Positions 32,199 to 45,212 of a stretch of DNA of 64,000 bases are shown here, piece after piece. The notes below the pieces were generated by a model that worked only from the letters and a program-made list of their open reading frames with translations, did no database searches and was not told the origin of the DNA. The translations under genes and the position numbers were made by a program. Source of the stretch: Monosporascus cannonballus (taxonomy: Eukaryota > Ascomycota > Sordariomycetes > Xylariales). Position 1 is the first letter of the stretch, and every line of letters starts with the position of its first letter. The stretch lies in assembly GCA_004154925.1 (NCBI GenBank), contig QJNS01000009.1, positions 372,001 through 436,000 on the forward strand, read 5' to 3'.

Positions 32199-35100
32199 GA
32201 AGTAAATAATTTATTATGGTAGCGAAGGGGCCAAGCAAACAGGAGCTAGCTGGCTGGCAGGGCGTGCCCAAAAGTCGACTAGATCCCCTGTTGGAAGTCT
32301 GTTGGCTTGTGTCGATATCCGTCTACTAGGTGACGGCGCTTAGGATGCGGTTAGGATGCATGGCGCTGGATGGTTGTGGTGATACGGGCCTCATACCTAG
32401 AGTACGGCGATGGATGCTGTTGGTGGTTACGTGAGCCCCATGGTGTCTGAGTGAGATAAGACCCGGCACACAACATTAAGGGACGAGTCATGAGGCAGGG
32501 GACAGCCTTGGTCCTGCTCGACGTCTGCGGGTTGGGGGATGTATAGCGGCGACCTTCGTTTGTGCTGGGTACCTGGAAACCGGAGGGATAAGGCAGAAGG
32601 CTATGCGTGTGGTATTTTATTCGGTGTAAGAACATCGGTGTGATGGCCGATGACCCGGTTAGAATTATGCCAGGGCATTGGCGTTCGGTGTGCCTTGCGA
32701 TAGGTTCGATTCCCTATCTTGAAATTCCGGCCTTTTTGCTCAAGCCTTGGCGACTTTGTGATATATAGCGGCCCCCTGCCTGTGAGGGAGTTGGTTTAGT
32801 CCTTAATGTTATTTCGGGGTTGAGTACATGCCGGTGTTTCTCGGCCTATGGGTATAGAACGATATGGTTTCATGTCAGGGGAGTACTTCCTCGAGCTTCG
32901 ACGAAAGGCATAAGTTTTTGTTCTTCGGTAGAGACGGTTGCCTAGCTGCAAGTTCGGAAAAGAAAATAGGAAGGCCTTCCGGAAGTCCTATTATGACATG
33001 AAATACTGCAGAGGAGCCGGTAAGTAGAAAATTTCAACAGAAAATCAGGCAATGTGGCAGCTCGGACCAAGAAGGGGGGCTGGACATAGGGTTCAGGGCT
33101 TCTACGAAGTGCTGGGGTGTTTGCAAGTTTTCGTTTAATTACTGTCAAACGGCTTTCCATACCTGAGCTTCTTTCGTCCTACTGCTTGTATATAATTTCC
33201 ATGTCAGTGGGCTGGAAAACCACATGCAGCGTTGTATACGCGACTTTGCAGGTGGTTCAGGTCGTAGCGGAATATAATCAAGGTATGGAAAACGTCTCAG
33301 CGGAGTTTATTGAGCCTCTTCGGGTTTCTTTACGATTTGGCCTCCTAATAACCCCTACCCTCCACCCGCCTTAATGCTTCGCAGCCTTCTATGTCCACTC
33401 TCATCGATAACTCGACCCAACCTCAACACCGTTTTCATGCACACTATTAATGTCCCATAAAGCATATTTTCGGCTATAAATTTAACTGACGAAGACCAAT
33501 TTCACATTGATAGCTACAAGAGGAAATAAATCATTCGCGCTAGTAAATTGCAACAGACAAGCCCTGGCCGCAGGCTTGGCGGCCGGAAAACAACTGCTGG
33601 GCGTGAAGCCTGTGGCAAAGATAGGTTGAATGCTGGTTGGATTCTTTAATGAGTGTCAAACTTAGAGGCTCGGGTGGCTACGAGTCTATATACACAAGTG
33701 GCATGCGGCGTCATTAACCCCTATTTCAGCAACCCCCTCCCGAATATTGAGGGATGGACATGCAGTTTGGTACGAAACAAAGTGACAACAGAAGCCTACG
33801 AAATCATTGCCTCCCTATGTTCTGGAACGTCATGGAACATACAGATTGCCAATACATCGGGAAGAAAATCCTAGTGGATACGATCCCAAACAGCACCTTG
33901 GGGGTGCACAATCCTTCATGCTCGGTGAAGCTCTACCGAGCCACACACCGCCACCTTCTTGCAGCCCCCACTCCACCGGATATTAAGCTACACTCTTGGG
34001 CACGATCGGCGAAGATCTTGTGGGATTCATGACACCTATTCGTCTTGCAGTATTGCTGCTTAGGCGCTTCTGGTGACCGACATCAGCAAACGATCTGAAC
34101 TGGGTAAAAACACACAGTCGAGTCCGATAAAACATTGGACGCAACGTAGATCTGTTACGACTCTCCTTACACCGTTGGAACTGTTTTAATTAGCCAGACG
34201 TATTTCACCCACTGTGAAGCAAGCGTTACAAGCGCCAATGTACTACGGCCCTGGTTTTCAATGTAACATAATGCGCGAGGCCGAGGTTGCGCTATCAATG
34301 GAATGCGTAAGCCACACGGAAAATCCAGCCATATTTTCATTGCCTTGTGCCGGGTCTGATTGGTTTTCATAAGAAAACACCGACATTTTTGACAGTCCCA
34401 GTAAAATGCTATCAGTTCTAGCTATCAGGCGTTATATACCGGGACGCGCGGCGGCACGCTCTAGCCCGGAAGCATAGTAAACTTAATCAAGAAAAGCGGT
34501 ACATATGCAGCGGAGTAATAACCGTATATGTTAGCCGGTTCAACACAGTGGTCACTTTCCCGCAGGGGGAATATGCAAAGGTGCTCCTGAGTTCTGAACC
34601 AGGCCCTTGGTAATGTTGTACTAATTCCAACACCCTCCAAGACCCCGCGCGGAATGGGAGGTTGCCATGCTTTGTTGGGGGCCAGACCGTTGCGTGTAAA
34701 TTGCCGGTCCGGATCTATGGGTTTCGGAGCCTTTTCCCGATTCTTGGGTACCGCCGTCGCATAGTCTTGCCTTGAAAATAGGTATGTTACTATGATTACT
34801 CCTATGTCTTCCATGCACCTAGAGATAGAAGAGTTTTAGGGCATACGACTCCTAGCACCGGGCCAGGCTTCCTTTCGTTATCTTGACACTTGCGACTTCA
34901 TATTGGAGCTACGGCGTACTCATAATGACATACTTCCATATTCTGGATGGCCTCCGTCCCCCTGCTAAGCCACGCTGTCTACTGATGTTCACGGGGGTGC
35001 CAGGGACTTCGGCGAATCGAGCCGGGAAGCATGTTGTGGGATTGCGGGAGCTTGGTTTCCAACATCCTTATCAGAGCGTTCAGCCGCATTTTTATTCTCT

Positions 35101-35555
35101 CATGTGGATTAAAAGGCCTATCAGCATAACTATGTCGGCTCGAAGTCAAGCTATTCCGTGATTAATTGTGAATCCGGGCATCTGACCTAGAATGGCAAGT
35201 GGTCGGGAGCCCAAGGCCTATTAAGGGTGCTGAAACGAAATGCGACTGATGTCGGCATGTCCGCCCCATGCTCTATTTCACAACGACACCTGAACGTTGT
35301 AGAGACAATGCGGCGCGAGATTCACATCATCACAAATGATGTGGTGGCGACAGGTCAGTGCGTCCGATCGAAGGAATTTCAGGAGCAGTTTTACTTTCAG
35401 GTCATTCGGTCATACGCTATATAGCATGAGGTTCCCTTCGTAATGTCTCTACCGGCATTAAGCTAGTCCTCTTGCCCCATCACATTACATGCTGCCGGCC
35501 CTTTAGCTACGCCCAGATTCAAAGCATTAACCCCTATCAGGGTACCAGGAAGCCC
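32199..35555. other. normal-composition stretch between the two transposon blocks, no gene recognised
   Basis: About 3.4 kb without RIP signature. Short frames of 60-117 codons occur on both strands (for example 33653-33874, 34461-34814) but show no family motif and no spliced gene I can assemble. GGTTCGATTCC at about 32703 resembles a tRNA B box but the T-stem does not pair. There may be decayed or lineage-specific genes here. Confidence 0.4.
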
Positions 35556-36041
35556 ATGTTCACTTCTAGGGCCGCCTGTGCTTTTACAATCTTATTACTT
35601 AGACCTCGAAACTCCTACATTGTTCACTCGCAATCAACTTTAGCAAGCATGGCAGTTCAAAAATTCTCTCCTGCAACCGGTGTTGGTAGCTCCGCACACA
35701 GTCCGTACGTCGTCTACCCGATTCCATCACGGTGCATTAATGTCACTAACAACTACATAAGCACCGCCCATCAACAACACGAAGATCAAGCACCCCTGAG
35801 AGAACGCCGCCTCGAATACTTCTTTCAGCGGCAGAGCAGCGAAGATTTCACTACCCGGATTCTGGGAGGGACCCCGTCGCATGATCACGTGGGTAGTATG
35901 GAAGCCAAACTTGAAAAGCTTGCGGAGCAGATCGGGAAGGCGGACGACAACGGGAGTTCGAAAGTCGGGGGCGATGCTGCGCAGATTAGTGGCGAAGCCC
36001 GCAGGGAGCAAGAGCAAGGGCGATGGCAACTAATTTGTTAG
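35556..36041 (+). CDS. hypothetical protein, 161 aa, possible
   Basis: The longest frame in this stretch. From the ATG at 35556 the N-terminus MFTSRAACAFTILLLRPRNS is basic and hydrophobic, which could be a targeting sequence. The C-terminal part is polar and helical with SMEAKLEKLAEQIGKADDNG and ends at 36041. An in-frame start exists upstream at 35472. No family is recognised, no intron signals are needed, and a chance frame cannot be excluded. Confidence 0.25.
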   Translation: MFTSRAACAFTILLLRPRNSYIVHSQSTLASMAVQKFSPATGVGSSAHSPYVVYPIPSRCINVTNNYISTAHQQHEDQAPLRERRLEYFFQRQSSEDFTTRILGGTPSHDHVGSMEAKLEKLAEQIGKADDNGSSKVGGDAAQISGEARREQEQGRWQLIC

Positions 36042-37900
36042 TGAAAATATAGCACTAAGCGAGGAGACACGACCTGTTGTGGAGGGTACTTCAATACATA
36101 CTAATAATGGCATCGTCCGAATGATATGGAAGCACCCTGTAAACGTATGATGCGCAGAGCTCTATCGTCATGTCGTAATCAGAAGCTTCTCATTATGGAG
36201 CAGTCTCCTCCGTTCCTAGAAGTTCTAATCATTTAGTTTCTCGTTTTCACGTCTAGTATTGAGCGAGCCATGCCCAGTAGGATGACATGCCTGCACCGAG
36301 CCTGTGATGATCGAACCGCGAACCCAAAAGAAAAAAAAAAACCCTTTCTCAACCCAGGAATGTCCAGTGGATAATAGGATCACTCAACCTTCTCGGTGTC
36401 AGAACTAGCAATGTTATTTTCATATGTGTGCGTATATGCACACCGCAATGCCCGAGAACAGCGCATCCGATGTTGTTCAATTCCATGCATTAAAGAATGG
36501 TTTCCAACCAATTTATTATATCCATGAGCGTTCATTCAAGGACTTGTTCAATAGCAGGTCCGTATATCAAATACCATATCCGCCTAGTTCGGGAGGGATG
36601 AACCGTTCAGTACGGAATGTGGAAGACTACATCGGTCGAGAACCAGGATGGCTCATATATTTATCGCTGTGAGTAGAGGACAATTTGCTGCTTGCCGCTG
36701 CTGCACCCGCCTACATGGGAAGTGAGTTGTGTGGCCTTACTCTGCCCAGATATCAAAGATGGGCCAAACACCCGCTAGATTCCCTACCGAGTGGTGAGCT
36801 TTAGGACCTCGGGGCTACGCGACCGTATCCACAGTGGCGTGGGCCGTCTTACCCCTATTTGACCCTTACCCTAGTCCCTATTTCAACAGTAGATACTGAG
36901 GCTACGTAGGTAGGTATTCTCATGCTGGGCTACGTCTAAGTTGCGGCGGCTACCCCGTGGTTCTTAGGTACACCATCACTAACAGAAGTCGTACCAAAGT
37001 TGTCACACTTACTAAGGAGCAGCTGCACAGCTCTTGAGGGTATATTGACTTGTAGGAAGCTAGGAAGCGTTGATCCCACTTGCTGTGGATGATCCACTGA
37101 TATAGGGCTCTTGGGCGCCGATATTGCTGCCCAACAGAAAGGGGGGCACTTTCGACGACAAAAGTTCCTTAACACCAGAACCGCTGCGTTGAAACTCCGC
37201 TCATTTGCCCCGGCCTGGGCAGTTAGCATGTTGGTAGGGGTCGTGCTCCTAATATGGTGTGCAGATAGCTTCAGGTATCGATCGCAACATCCATGATGTG
37301 ATGCCTATGATTCATGGGTTCCTTGCCCCTATATGGCAGTATCCCTGACAGTACGTCAAAGTCCTATTACATGGGTCCTCGGCCTTTCCCCTGTTGTACA
37401 CGTACCTTAGCTTCGTAAGTTGAGGAGAGGAGCTTGTCGGTTACTTGGGATATGTGTTCGCCCGACGTTCGAATATGTTAAGACGTAAATTGGGCAGCGA
37501 TAAACCCGATCTTGACGTTTGAGGAGGAGTATCGAATTCAGGGTAGAAAGAAACGCCACCAGCCATGGACCACGGCAACGTCATCCACGGAAAACTTCGT
37601 CTTGTGGCAATCCACTACGACGCAGTTATCGTGATGGTCAACTCGTGGACACTAATAGGGGAGGCGTGCCGTATCAAAAGGGATGCTGTTAGCGACATCG
37701 ATGTGGCGGTATCGAAAGGGGGGCCGATGCGGCTCAGAACGGGACAAAAATATGTATTTTCCCATTATGAGATCCTGACCACGCACACTGAAGCATCTGA
37801 AATTGAAACAGGATAAGTTATCGGGTTGATCTATGAGACGTAGCGGAGCCTCCTTTTACAGTCGGAGTGCAAAAGCCTCGGTTTAGTCTCCACTTTACAT
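36042..37900. other. normal-composition stretch up to the second transposon block
   Basis: About 1.9 kb. Frames at 36424-36672 and 37565-37816 (82 and 83 codons) have no recognised motif. An A-run follows GAACCCAAAAG at about 36328. Composition changes abruptly to AT-rich at about 37.9 kb. Confidence 0.4.
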
Positions 37901-38176
37901 ATTCTTTTCCACTACCTTTTAAATTTGTTTTATATATGACTTTATATTTTTTTATTTTAATTTGGTTATAATTTGAAGCTTAGAAGGTTTCAATATTTTC
38001 GCATATAATTCCGTACTTATATTTGAAAATATCTGCTAACAAATTATGAAAAATCTTTTTTAAAACGCGCTTTTCAGTATATACTTAGAAAAAAACCTTT
38101 TAAAAATATAACCTTTTCAAATTTTACGTTAATACGAAAGTTAGTATATTGTAGGCATATATTAACTTGAACGTAA

Positions 38177-38947
38177 TGTTATAACTTAACGGTCTTGGCT
38201 TCTTTGCGGACAGTCGGTGTTACGACCCAACCCAAAATCGGCCACAAAGACGGTCGGACCCACAAAAAGGGTCACGTGATTTGGATCTCTCTTGGCATCA
38301 AGATCCAAATGAATCCACACAGAACCAACCGAATCCAATGGCATTGGATCTGTGACAACGTCGAGATCCAATGAAGATCCAATTAACCTATGAAGATATA
38401 TACGCTCATTAATTCCATAGTTTAGATAGCTTCAGCTTGCAATACAATATCGTTACCCAAGGCACCCTTGGAATTACGCGACGTGACACGTTACTGTATC
38501 TATTGCTCAGATTCCCACGATACTCCTGCCAACATAAACCCGTCGACTTAAGGTTTAATAGTTGGTTAAACCGCCTAGCCGTCACAGTCGGGCCCACGAA
38601 AAAGACAAAACCCGACCGCCGCTAAGATATTAGGGAACCGGCTCAAAGGTCTTAAGGTGCTAAGCACCTTAAGCCTCTTAAGCCGGCAAAGAAACTTAAA
38701 GGGCTTAACGGGCTCAAGGGTTTAAGCCGCTTAAGTACCTTAAACCAGAATAAGGATATATATGTTCGTTATTTTCCATAATTTAGATAACTTTAATTTA
38801 TAATAATAATTCGTTACCCAAGCCACTTTTGATATTACGAGACGTGATACGTTACTGTATTTATTGTTTAATTTCCTACGATATTTCTGCCAACATAAAC
38901 CCGTACAACTAAGGTTTAATAGTTGTTTAAACCTCCAAGCCGTTATA
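38177..38947 (+). repeat. gypsy-type solo LTR, itself interrupted by another solo LTR
   Basis: Begins TGTTATAACTTAACGG and ends GCCGTTATA. Without the insert at 38218-38591 it is about 397 bp. It lies in the Copia-2 leader; the flanks CGTAA (38172-38176) and CGTAG (38948-38952) differ by one G/A transition and fit a 5-bp duplication. No internal gypsy sequence is attached, so this is a recombination product. Confidence 0.8.
38218..38586 (+). repeat. solo LTR nested in an LTR (369 bp), perfect duplication GTCGG
   Basis: Begins TGTTACGACCCAACCC and ends CTAGCCGTCACA, flanked by GTCGG at 38213-38217 and 38587-38591. It keeps many CpA/TpG pairs, so it is hardly RIP-mutated and probably young. 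Its first half carries repeated GGATC/GATCCA units instead of the CTTAAG units of other copies. Its second half matches the other gypsy LTRs. Confidence 0.88.
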
Positions 38948-39041
38948 CGTAGCATAAATATCACTTTTGTTAACGATACCGATTTTCTTCAAACCTTAAT
39001 ATATTTAAAATAAGATAATTAATAAATATATTTTGAACAAG

Positions 39042-39895
39042 TTGAAATATTCGAAATTTGAAAAGGCTTTAAAAGCGTTAATTCAAAAGCATCTTTTTTA
39101 TATTATTTAGGGAAAGTTTTTCGTTAAAGTGAGTACGTTCTTAAATTAATCCCTTTATCCTAATTATTATAAGATGAATTAAAAAAGTTTACATTTCGAA
39201 AAAAGTTAATTGTTTTAAAGGGCAAATTCAAACTTAATAAGAACGTTCAGATTTACGAAATTAAGGTTTAATATAAATAAAGGTTAAAAACCAATAAGAT
39301 CTAGATAAATATTTAGTTATTTACGTATTAAAAAGTATATATTAAAGCCGTAAAACTATAAATTTTATCCAATATCGTATATTACGCTATTTTAATATCT
39401 TAAAAGTTTTTATCGCTTTTTCGCTTAATCTTTCCATTACTTCGATTGTTATAACAAAAAAATGCCAGATTTAGTAACAAATATTTTATTGAATTATTAC
39501 TCGTATAGGAATTTGCAAAACGATTCCAAATTTATATAAGGTTACAAAAGACTTAACGTATTATTGTAAAATATATTTTATAGAGAACGTTCGAATGTAC
39601 TTTAACTAGAAAGGTGTTTAATTAAATAAAAAGATTTAGGAATATCCTAAATAGCCGCGATAACGCCCATAATAATAACGGCGAATATCACCATAATTAT
39701 TTAACGAAAAAATGATTTTAAAGAGATTTAAATATTTTCAAAAAATACTCTTATATCTATAAAAGAGTTAGGCTGTTAGAATAGATCAAAAATCTTAAAA
39801 TTAGGAAGTAAGTAAACGAACATATTTCGAAAACATATCTAGATTTGAAATTTGCGATTAAACGCGTAAAACAAAGACGTAATAATAAGTTTTTA
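39042..39895 (+). pseudogene. Copia-2 gag remnant
   Basis: The plus-strand frame reads LKYSKFEKALKA, then GKFFVKVSTFLN, similar to the Copia-1 gag (NYSKFERALKV, FVKISTFLNQS). Further readable stretches (FHYFDCYNKKMPDLVTNILL) continue to about 39.85 kb with scattered RIP stops. Confidence 0.65.
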
Positions 39896-39899
39896 AATT

Positions 39900-42800
39900 A
39901 GTTTTAACGTTTTTTCGAATTAAATCGTACATAATTAATATTAATTCGTTAATAATCATATCTTTAATATCTTAAAACGTTTTTTTATTTCAAGCGTCTA
40001 TTTAAATATTTCTTTTCGTAAAATTAGTTAACGGTTTAACTATCCTATTAAAATTCTGAAAAGATTTTCTATATTAACTAGCGAATCCAAAAAGTACTAC
40101 CTTCCTTAACCATAATTAAGATCTGCCGTTTTATAATTACAACGATCTTCTTAAGATTTATTCTAATATATCTAAAAGTAATAATATATCCTAAATATTT
40201 TATTTTCTATACGTGAAATTAACTGTTTTTTATGTTAATAAATAATTTTACGTTCTATAAAACTTAAAAAACTTTATAAATATATCTTATATATGCTGTT
40301 TTAGTTTTTGAAAAAATAAGAATATTATCAAATTAAAATACGATAAAAATATTAAAATAATTTCATAATACATAGTTAATTATCCGTTAAAAAAGTTACT
40401 AATACGTTCATAAATCTTATTAACGTAACCAAATACTTAAACAATTTGTATTTCGTTTTAATAGCTATTTTCTATTTATGTTTTTCCTTAATCCTATTAG
40501 AATGATACTTATCTTTAGAATCGAATACTATGAACTATTTCCTTCCGTAAAATCGGTCCTTTATTTTTATAATCAAGGGTAATAATATTCAATCCTTAAC
40601 AGTAATATCGCTTAATTATTAGTAATTAATCACAAATTGTAATTTTCGGTTTTTTTCGGCCCAAAAAATATGAAATAATCTACTAATAATTTCGAAAATC
40701 AAACCTATCCCCTTTATAATCGATCTTTTAGGTATTTTTTGAAAGCGCACAATTTATTTCCATTAAAGTTATAAATAAGGTAAAATTTTGTCGAAAACAT
40801 TTGTTTAAAAATCATGTTATAATCCTATTCGTTATATTCTAATAATTTCGTATCAAACTTCGTCTGAAAAAGTTGCTTATATAAATAATATTATCATAAC
40901 ATATTAATTGAATTTTGTAATTTTTAAACTTATTGTTGAAATCGTTATTCAGTTATTTTAATTTCGCTTTAATAATAATAATATATCGTATTTTTATTTA
41001 ATACTCATTGTTTTTCTTATATCTTATTTCTTTAGGTAATAAGGTTTTTATCGTATCTTTATATCTGCAATTATTGCCATTTTCGATCCAATATTAAAAT
41101 CTTTATTTTTTCTTTTTTTTATCCGTTAATAAAATATAAAACGAAGTTTACCTAGCCAATTCCATTATTAATCAAAATTTCGTACTAATATACCCATATT
41201 AATACTAAAATTATATCGTAATTCTTAAGCGGAACGATATCGAAACAAATTATTTAATATTGTTCTTAAACCAAAATCTCGAGATAATTAATTTCGCATA
41301 TAATTTTCCCGTTATCGCAAACAACTTTGTAACTTTCGGCATTTATAACTGTATAAAGTTCTAATTTATATCTTTGTAGCAATTTAAACCTATTAACTAC
41401 ATCTAGTACAATATAATTTCTGCTTAAAACTTCGTAATTTACTTTTGCGATATACTAATATATTCTAATTTATATATCCAATGTAATAAGATTATTAACG
41501 GCTCCTATCGTCGGATTTAAAGGTCTTTTAAAAGTCTCTTTCTAATTCTCCTAATTTTCGTTATTTTACGGCTATTTATAGGTAATCTTTTTCTTTTAAG
41601 TTTTTTTCGAATTTATCCAACGTTATTTATATTTTTATATATAATATATCAAACTGCTACATTTATCGTTATTATTAACGTATTATTCCTTTACATTATA
41701 TCAATTACTTTTACTTTTATTATAATTCTTTTCTTTATTAGGTACATTATTTTATCATAATGTCGATCGTATCCCATTATGCATCGTACTAACTATCGTT
41801 CCAAAACTTACTTAAAAATTAACGTATCTCTCTTTTTAATAACCTTTTTTTCGTTAAGATATATGCTAAATACTAATTAAAAAGAAAAGTCTGTAACAAT
41901 CTTTTAGTAATATTTTTCTATTTTATATTAAACTAACTGTTTTTCCATTTAATAATTATATTATTTATAATGCTAAAACTTTTTTCTTATAAATATTATT
42001 TTCTTTCGAGCCAACTTTCGGTTTCGGTTAACTAATAAATATTTTTTCCTGGAGCTATAAATCGAAAATATTAATATTAATATTTATTATTTTTGTTATT
42101 TCCGGGTCTATTTCGAAAATCGAATCCCTTATAATACATACGAGTAATTCTTCCTTATATATGCCATTTCCATTTCTTATAATCGGGATATTCTCGTTGT
42201 CGACAATATATGGCGTATTTTTTGCCCTATCGATCAAAGGTTCCGGGACAATTTTTTTCTACCTAATCTTGGTATTTTCGTAACTACCCTTGTATTTTTT
42301 TATTATAATCGTAATAATTATCCAACTAATCTTTTTGTCATTTATATCTTTTATTGAATTTTTTGCTAAAAAGGGCCTAGTATATATTTGGGCCACATTA
42401 TGTTAATAAGTTTACTTTTGTTTTTTTAAACCTTTTTAAATTATTCCTCCGATACGGATTTCTCATTATTTCGACAAGGTTTTTTAAATACTTTGCACTA
42501 TACTGCTTTATGCCTCATTTTGTTACAATTAAAACCTTTTGTTTCATTTCAATCCTTCTTATAAATAATCTTAAATTCTATAAGTCCTAGTTCGGTATTT
42601 TAAAAAATGTTACCTCGTCGAAAAACGTTAATATTAACCGTATATTAGGATTTATTATTATTTTTTGGTACTTTTAATACATTAGGCATATTGTCGATCG
42701 TTAATCTTAAATACTATAACGATATAATCCGACAAACAATTAGACCGGTTAAATTTAGAAAAATTCTTTTTAGATTTCTTTTTTCAAGCCGTCGAAACAT

Positions 42801-43943
42801 TTGGCCATTAATATTTTTTATGTTTAATTTAACTTAAAAACTAACTAAACAAACGTATTACCGTAATTAAATACTAAATCTTTTTATTATAACTGCTAAA
42901 TTTATATTTCAGCTTATATCTTTTCGTTTATTATTTTAAAAACTTTTATTAATATTTATATAAATTATACGTAATTAATATATACTTATATTACTTCCGG
43001 TTTTTGTTTTTTAATTAATAGGATAACGTATTTTCTCATAACGAACTTAAACCAAATAACCGTATTTCTGGTAAATCGTCCGACCGCAAACTAAATTCGC
43101 ATAGTAGACGTAATATAATCGAATAGGAAAATACCCGAAATATATTCGGTATTAAATCAAGAACAATTATAACTTAATCGAAATCCCGTCGAAAAGTTCC
43201 AGTTTAAGAGATTTAAGGATTTTTCTTAATTTCTTAATAAAATTCAGCTAAATAATCTAGCTCGTTCGAAAGAGCTTTCCGATCTCGGAAACCTTTCCTT
43301 TTTCCTCCAGCCTTTTATGAGCGGCTTAAAAGAATATCGTAAAATTAATATTGTCCTTTTTAAGCTAAAAGGTACGTTCGTTTATAATATCGAAACATTG
43401 AAAAGGTTTTTCGCAAAAAAAAATAAGGATATTCCTTTTCCTCTTTAGATGTTATTCCGGTATCAGGGTTATCAGAGACATAGTAACTGGGCTATTGGGG
43501 CTGCTTACTAGTAAAACTAATATCGGCGATATTACTTAAACTTTAACGGTATTATTAAACAAAAACTTATACTGTATAACGGCTAAACGGTTAAACCAAT
43601 TATTAAACCTTAATCGTACGAATATATATTCATAAAAATATCGGAGAATTTTAAATAATATATATGATAATATATTACGTCTTATAACACCATGGGTGTT
43701 CTAGATAACGAATTATTATTACAAACTGAAATCATTTATATTATAGGAATAATACGCGTATATATTATCAGAGGTTATTTATATTTTTATTAAATCTTAC
43801 TATCGTTATAAATCCAATATTATTGGATTCAGTTAGATTTATATGGATTCATTTAGATCTTAACGCCAAAAAGGTTCAAATTACATATCCTTCTTATATG
43901 GATCCGACCGTGCTCGCAACCAATCTTGAATTAAGTCGTACCA
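39900..43943 (-). mobile_element. Gypsy-4: partial gypsy element, minus strand, in Copia-2 gag
   Basis: The right end is an LTR (43575-43943). To its left on the minus strand follow gag (for example 42055-42237, reading PYIVDNENIPIIRNGNGIY, homologous to NNENIPITKNGSN in Gypsy-1), protease region (about 41.5-41.1 kb) and reverse transcriptase to about 40.0 kb (FTRKEIFK). No RNase H, integrase or left LTR can be found before Copia-2 gag starts, so the element is truncated or its left end is deleted. The exact left border is approximate. Confidence 0.65.
43575..43943 (-). repeat. Gypsy-4 5' LTR
   Basis: On the plus strand it begins TATAACGGCTAAACGG (reverse of the LTR end) and ends in GGATCCGACCGTGCTCGC...GTCGTACCA. 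It matches the reverse complement of the solo LTR at 38218-38586, including the GGATC/GATCCA units, so both belong to one subfamily. Confidence 0.75.
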
Positions 43944-45207
43944 AATTCCAATTTAAATATAAGCGCTTAATATTTAGAATTTTACCGATCTCGATTAATT
44001 ATTTCCGTAACGTATTAGATTAATAAAACTCGATATAATTTCTCATCTCAAAAAACGAATTCGTTATAGGATATGATTTAACACCTTATTATCGTCCTTA
44101 TCGTCCGGAGGAATTACCGAAAAAACTAATTTTACGAAATACCCAACAAATACCCTTAAAATAACGACCGAAAGTAAATAAGCTTATAATTAAAACTTTC
44201 CGGTATATGTTTTTAAAAATTAAAACTTTGCGGTATATGTTTTTAAAAATTAAAACTTTGCGATATATGTTTTTAAAAATTAAAAATACGATATTTTCTG
44301 TAAAAATGTTAACGACTTAACAAAATAGGTCCTGGAATTAATATTTCCAGCGATTAAGAAAATAAATTTCGAAGTTTAGCAAAAAGTTAAATAAATAAAT
44401 CGTAAAATAACAAAATTTTATAGCTTTAAAATAACGACATAATATTCTAAATACGAAAACGACGATTATATAACTTAACGATTTATATTTAATATTAGCC
44501 CGTATAATTAGGACATATATTATTATTTTCCAGATGGTAGAAAAGACAAAAATTAATAACAGTACAATTAATTTTCAAAAAACCGTAATTAATTCCTCGA
44601 ATTATTAGGTTATGGCCTATCTTATATTTATATTACGACATATCAAGGTAACGTTTTTGATATTTTAAAGAGCCTGTGCGAATGCTCTTAATTATGATAA
44701 TTCTAATAAGGAAAACCTTAAGTTTACTAATTTTCAACTGCAAAAAAAAAAATCTTGAAGCGTAAAACGAAACAAGGTAATTATAAAGGCTTTAATATAA
44801 ACCGAAATATTAATAAACGAAAGCGACTAAAATCGGATATACAAAATATTCGTTATAAAGCCTATTTAAGCGCTTATTATATATTATCGTTGTATTATTA
44901 TACAATTTTTGATAAAACTCTAATAAGCTTTCGCTTTAACAATAAAATAAAAATATTTGTCTATGGTTAAATTACCGCCGATTAAATTTTGAAACAAAAA
45001 TTAACCGTTTATCGAAAACTATAGAAAAGATATTTATATAAATAGATTGATTTTTAAAAAAGGTAAAACGAATTCTAGCGTACTTTTTAATTATTAAATA
45101 ATATAACGTTATAAACATTTCGTTTTTCCTTTTAAAGAATTTATCTATTTTAGATTTGGGGTTAACAATATATATCTTTAATTTAATTAATAAGTTTCTA
45201 AAGTTTA
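43944..45207 (+). pseudogene. Copia-2 gag end/protease region remnant
   Basis: Plus-strand frames are badly broken. 71 codons stay open at 44755-44970, ending TLISFRFNNKIKIFVYG. Position between gag and integrase fragments suggests gag C-terminus and protease; the sequence match itself is weak. Confidence 0.4.
44191..44280. repeat. 30-bp tandem repeat, three units
   Basis: Three adjacent 30-bp units (44191-44220, 44221-44250, 44251-44280) built on TAAAACTTTGCGGTATATGT plus TTTTAAAAAT. They differ at two positions only. Confidence 0.9.
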
Positions 45208-45212
45208 AAATA

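Noticed and set aside
32690..32720. GGTTCGATTCC as a tRNA B box
   Set aside because: With the required 7-base T-loop the stem does not pair (two mismatches), and no A box, acceptor stem or anticodon arm fits upstream.
44191..44280. Repeat units as a CRISPR array
   Set aside because: The units are directly adjacent with no spacers, and the genome is eukaryotic.
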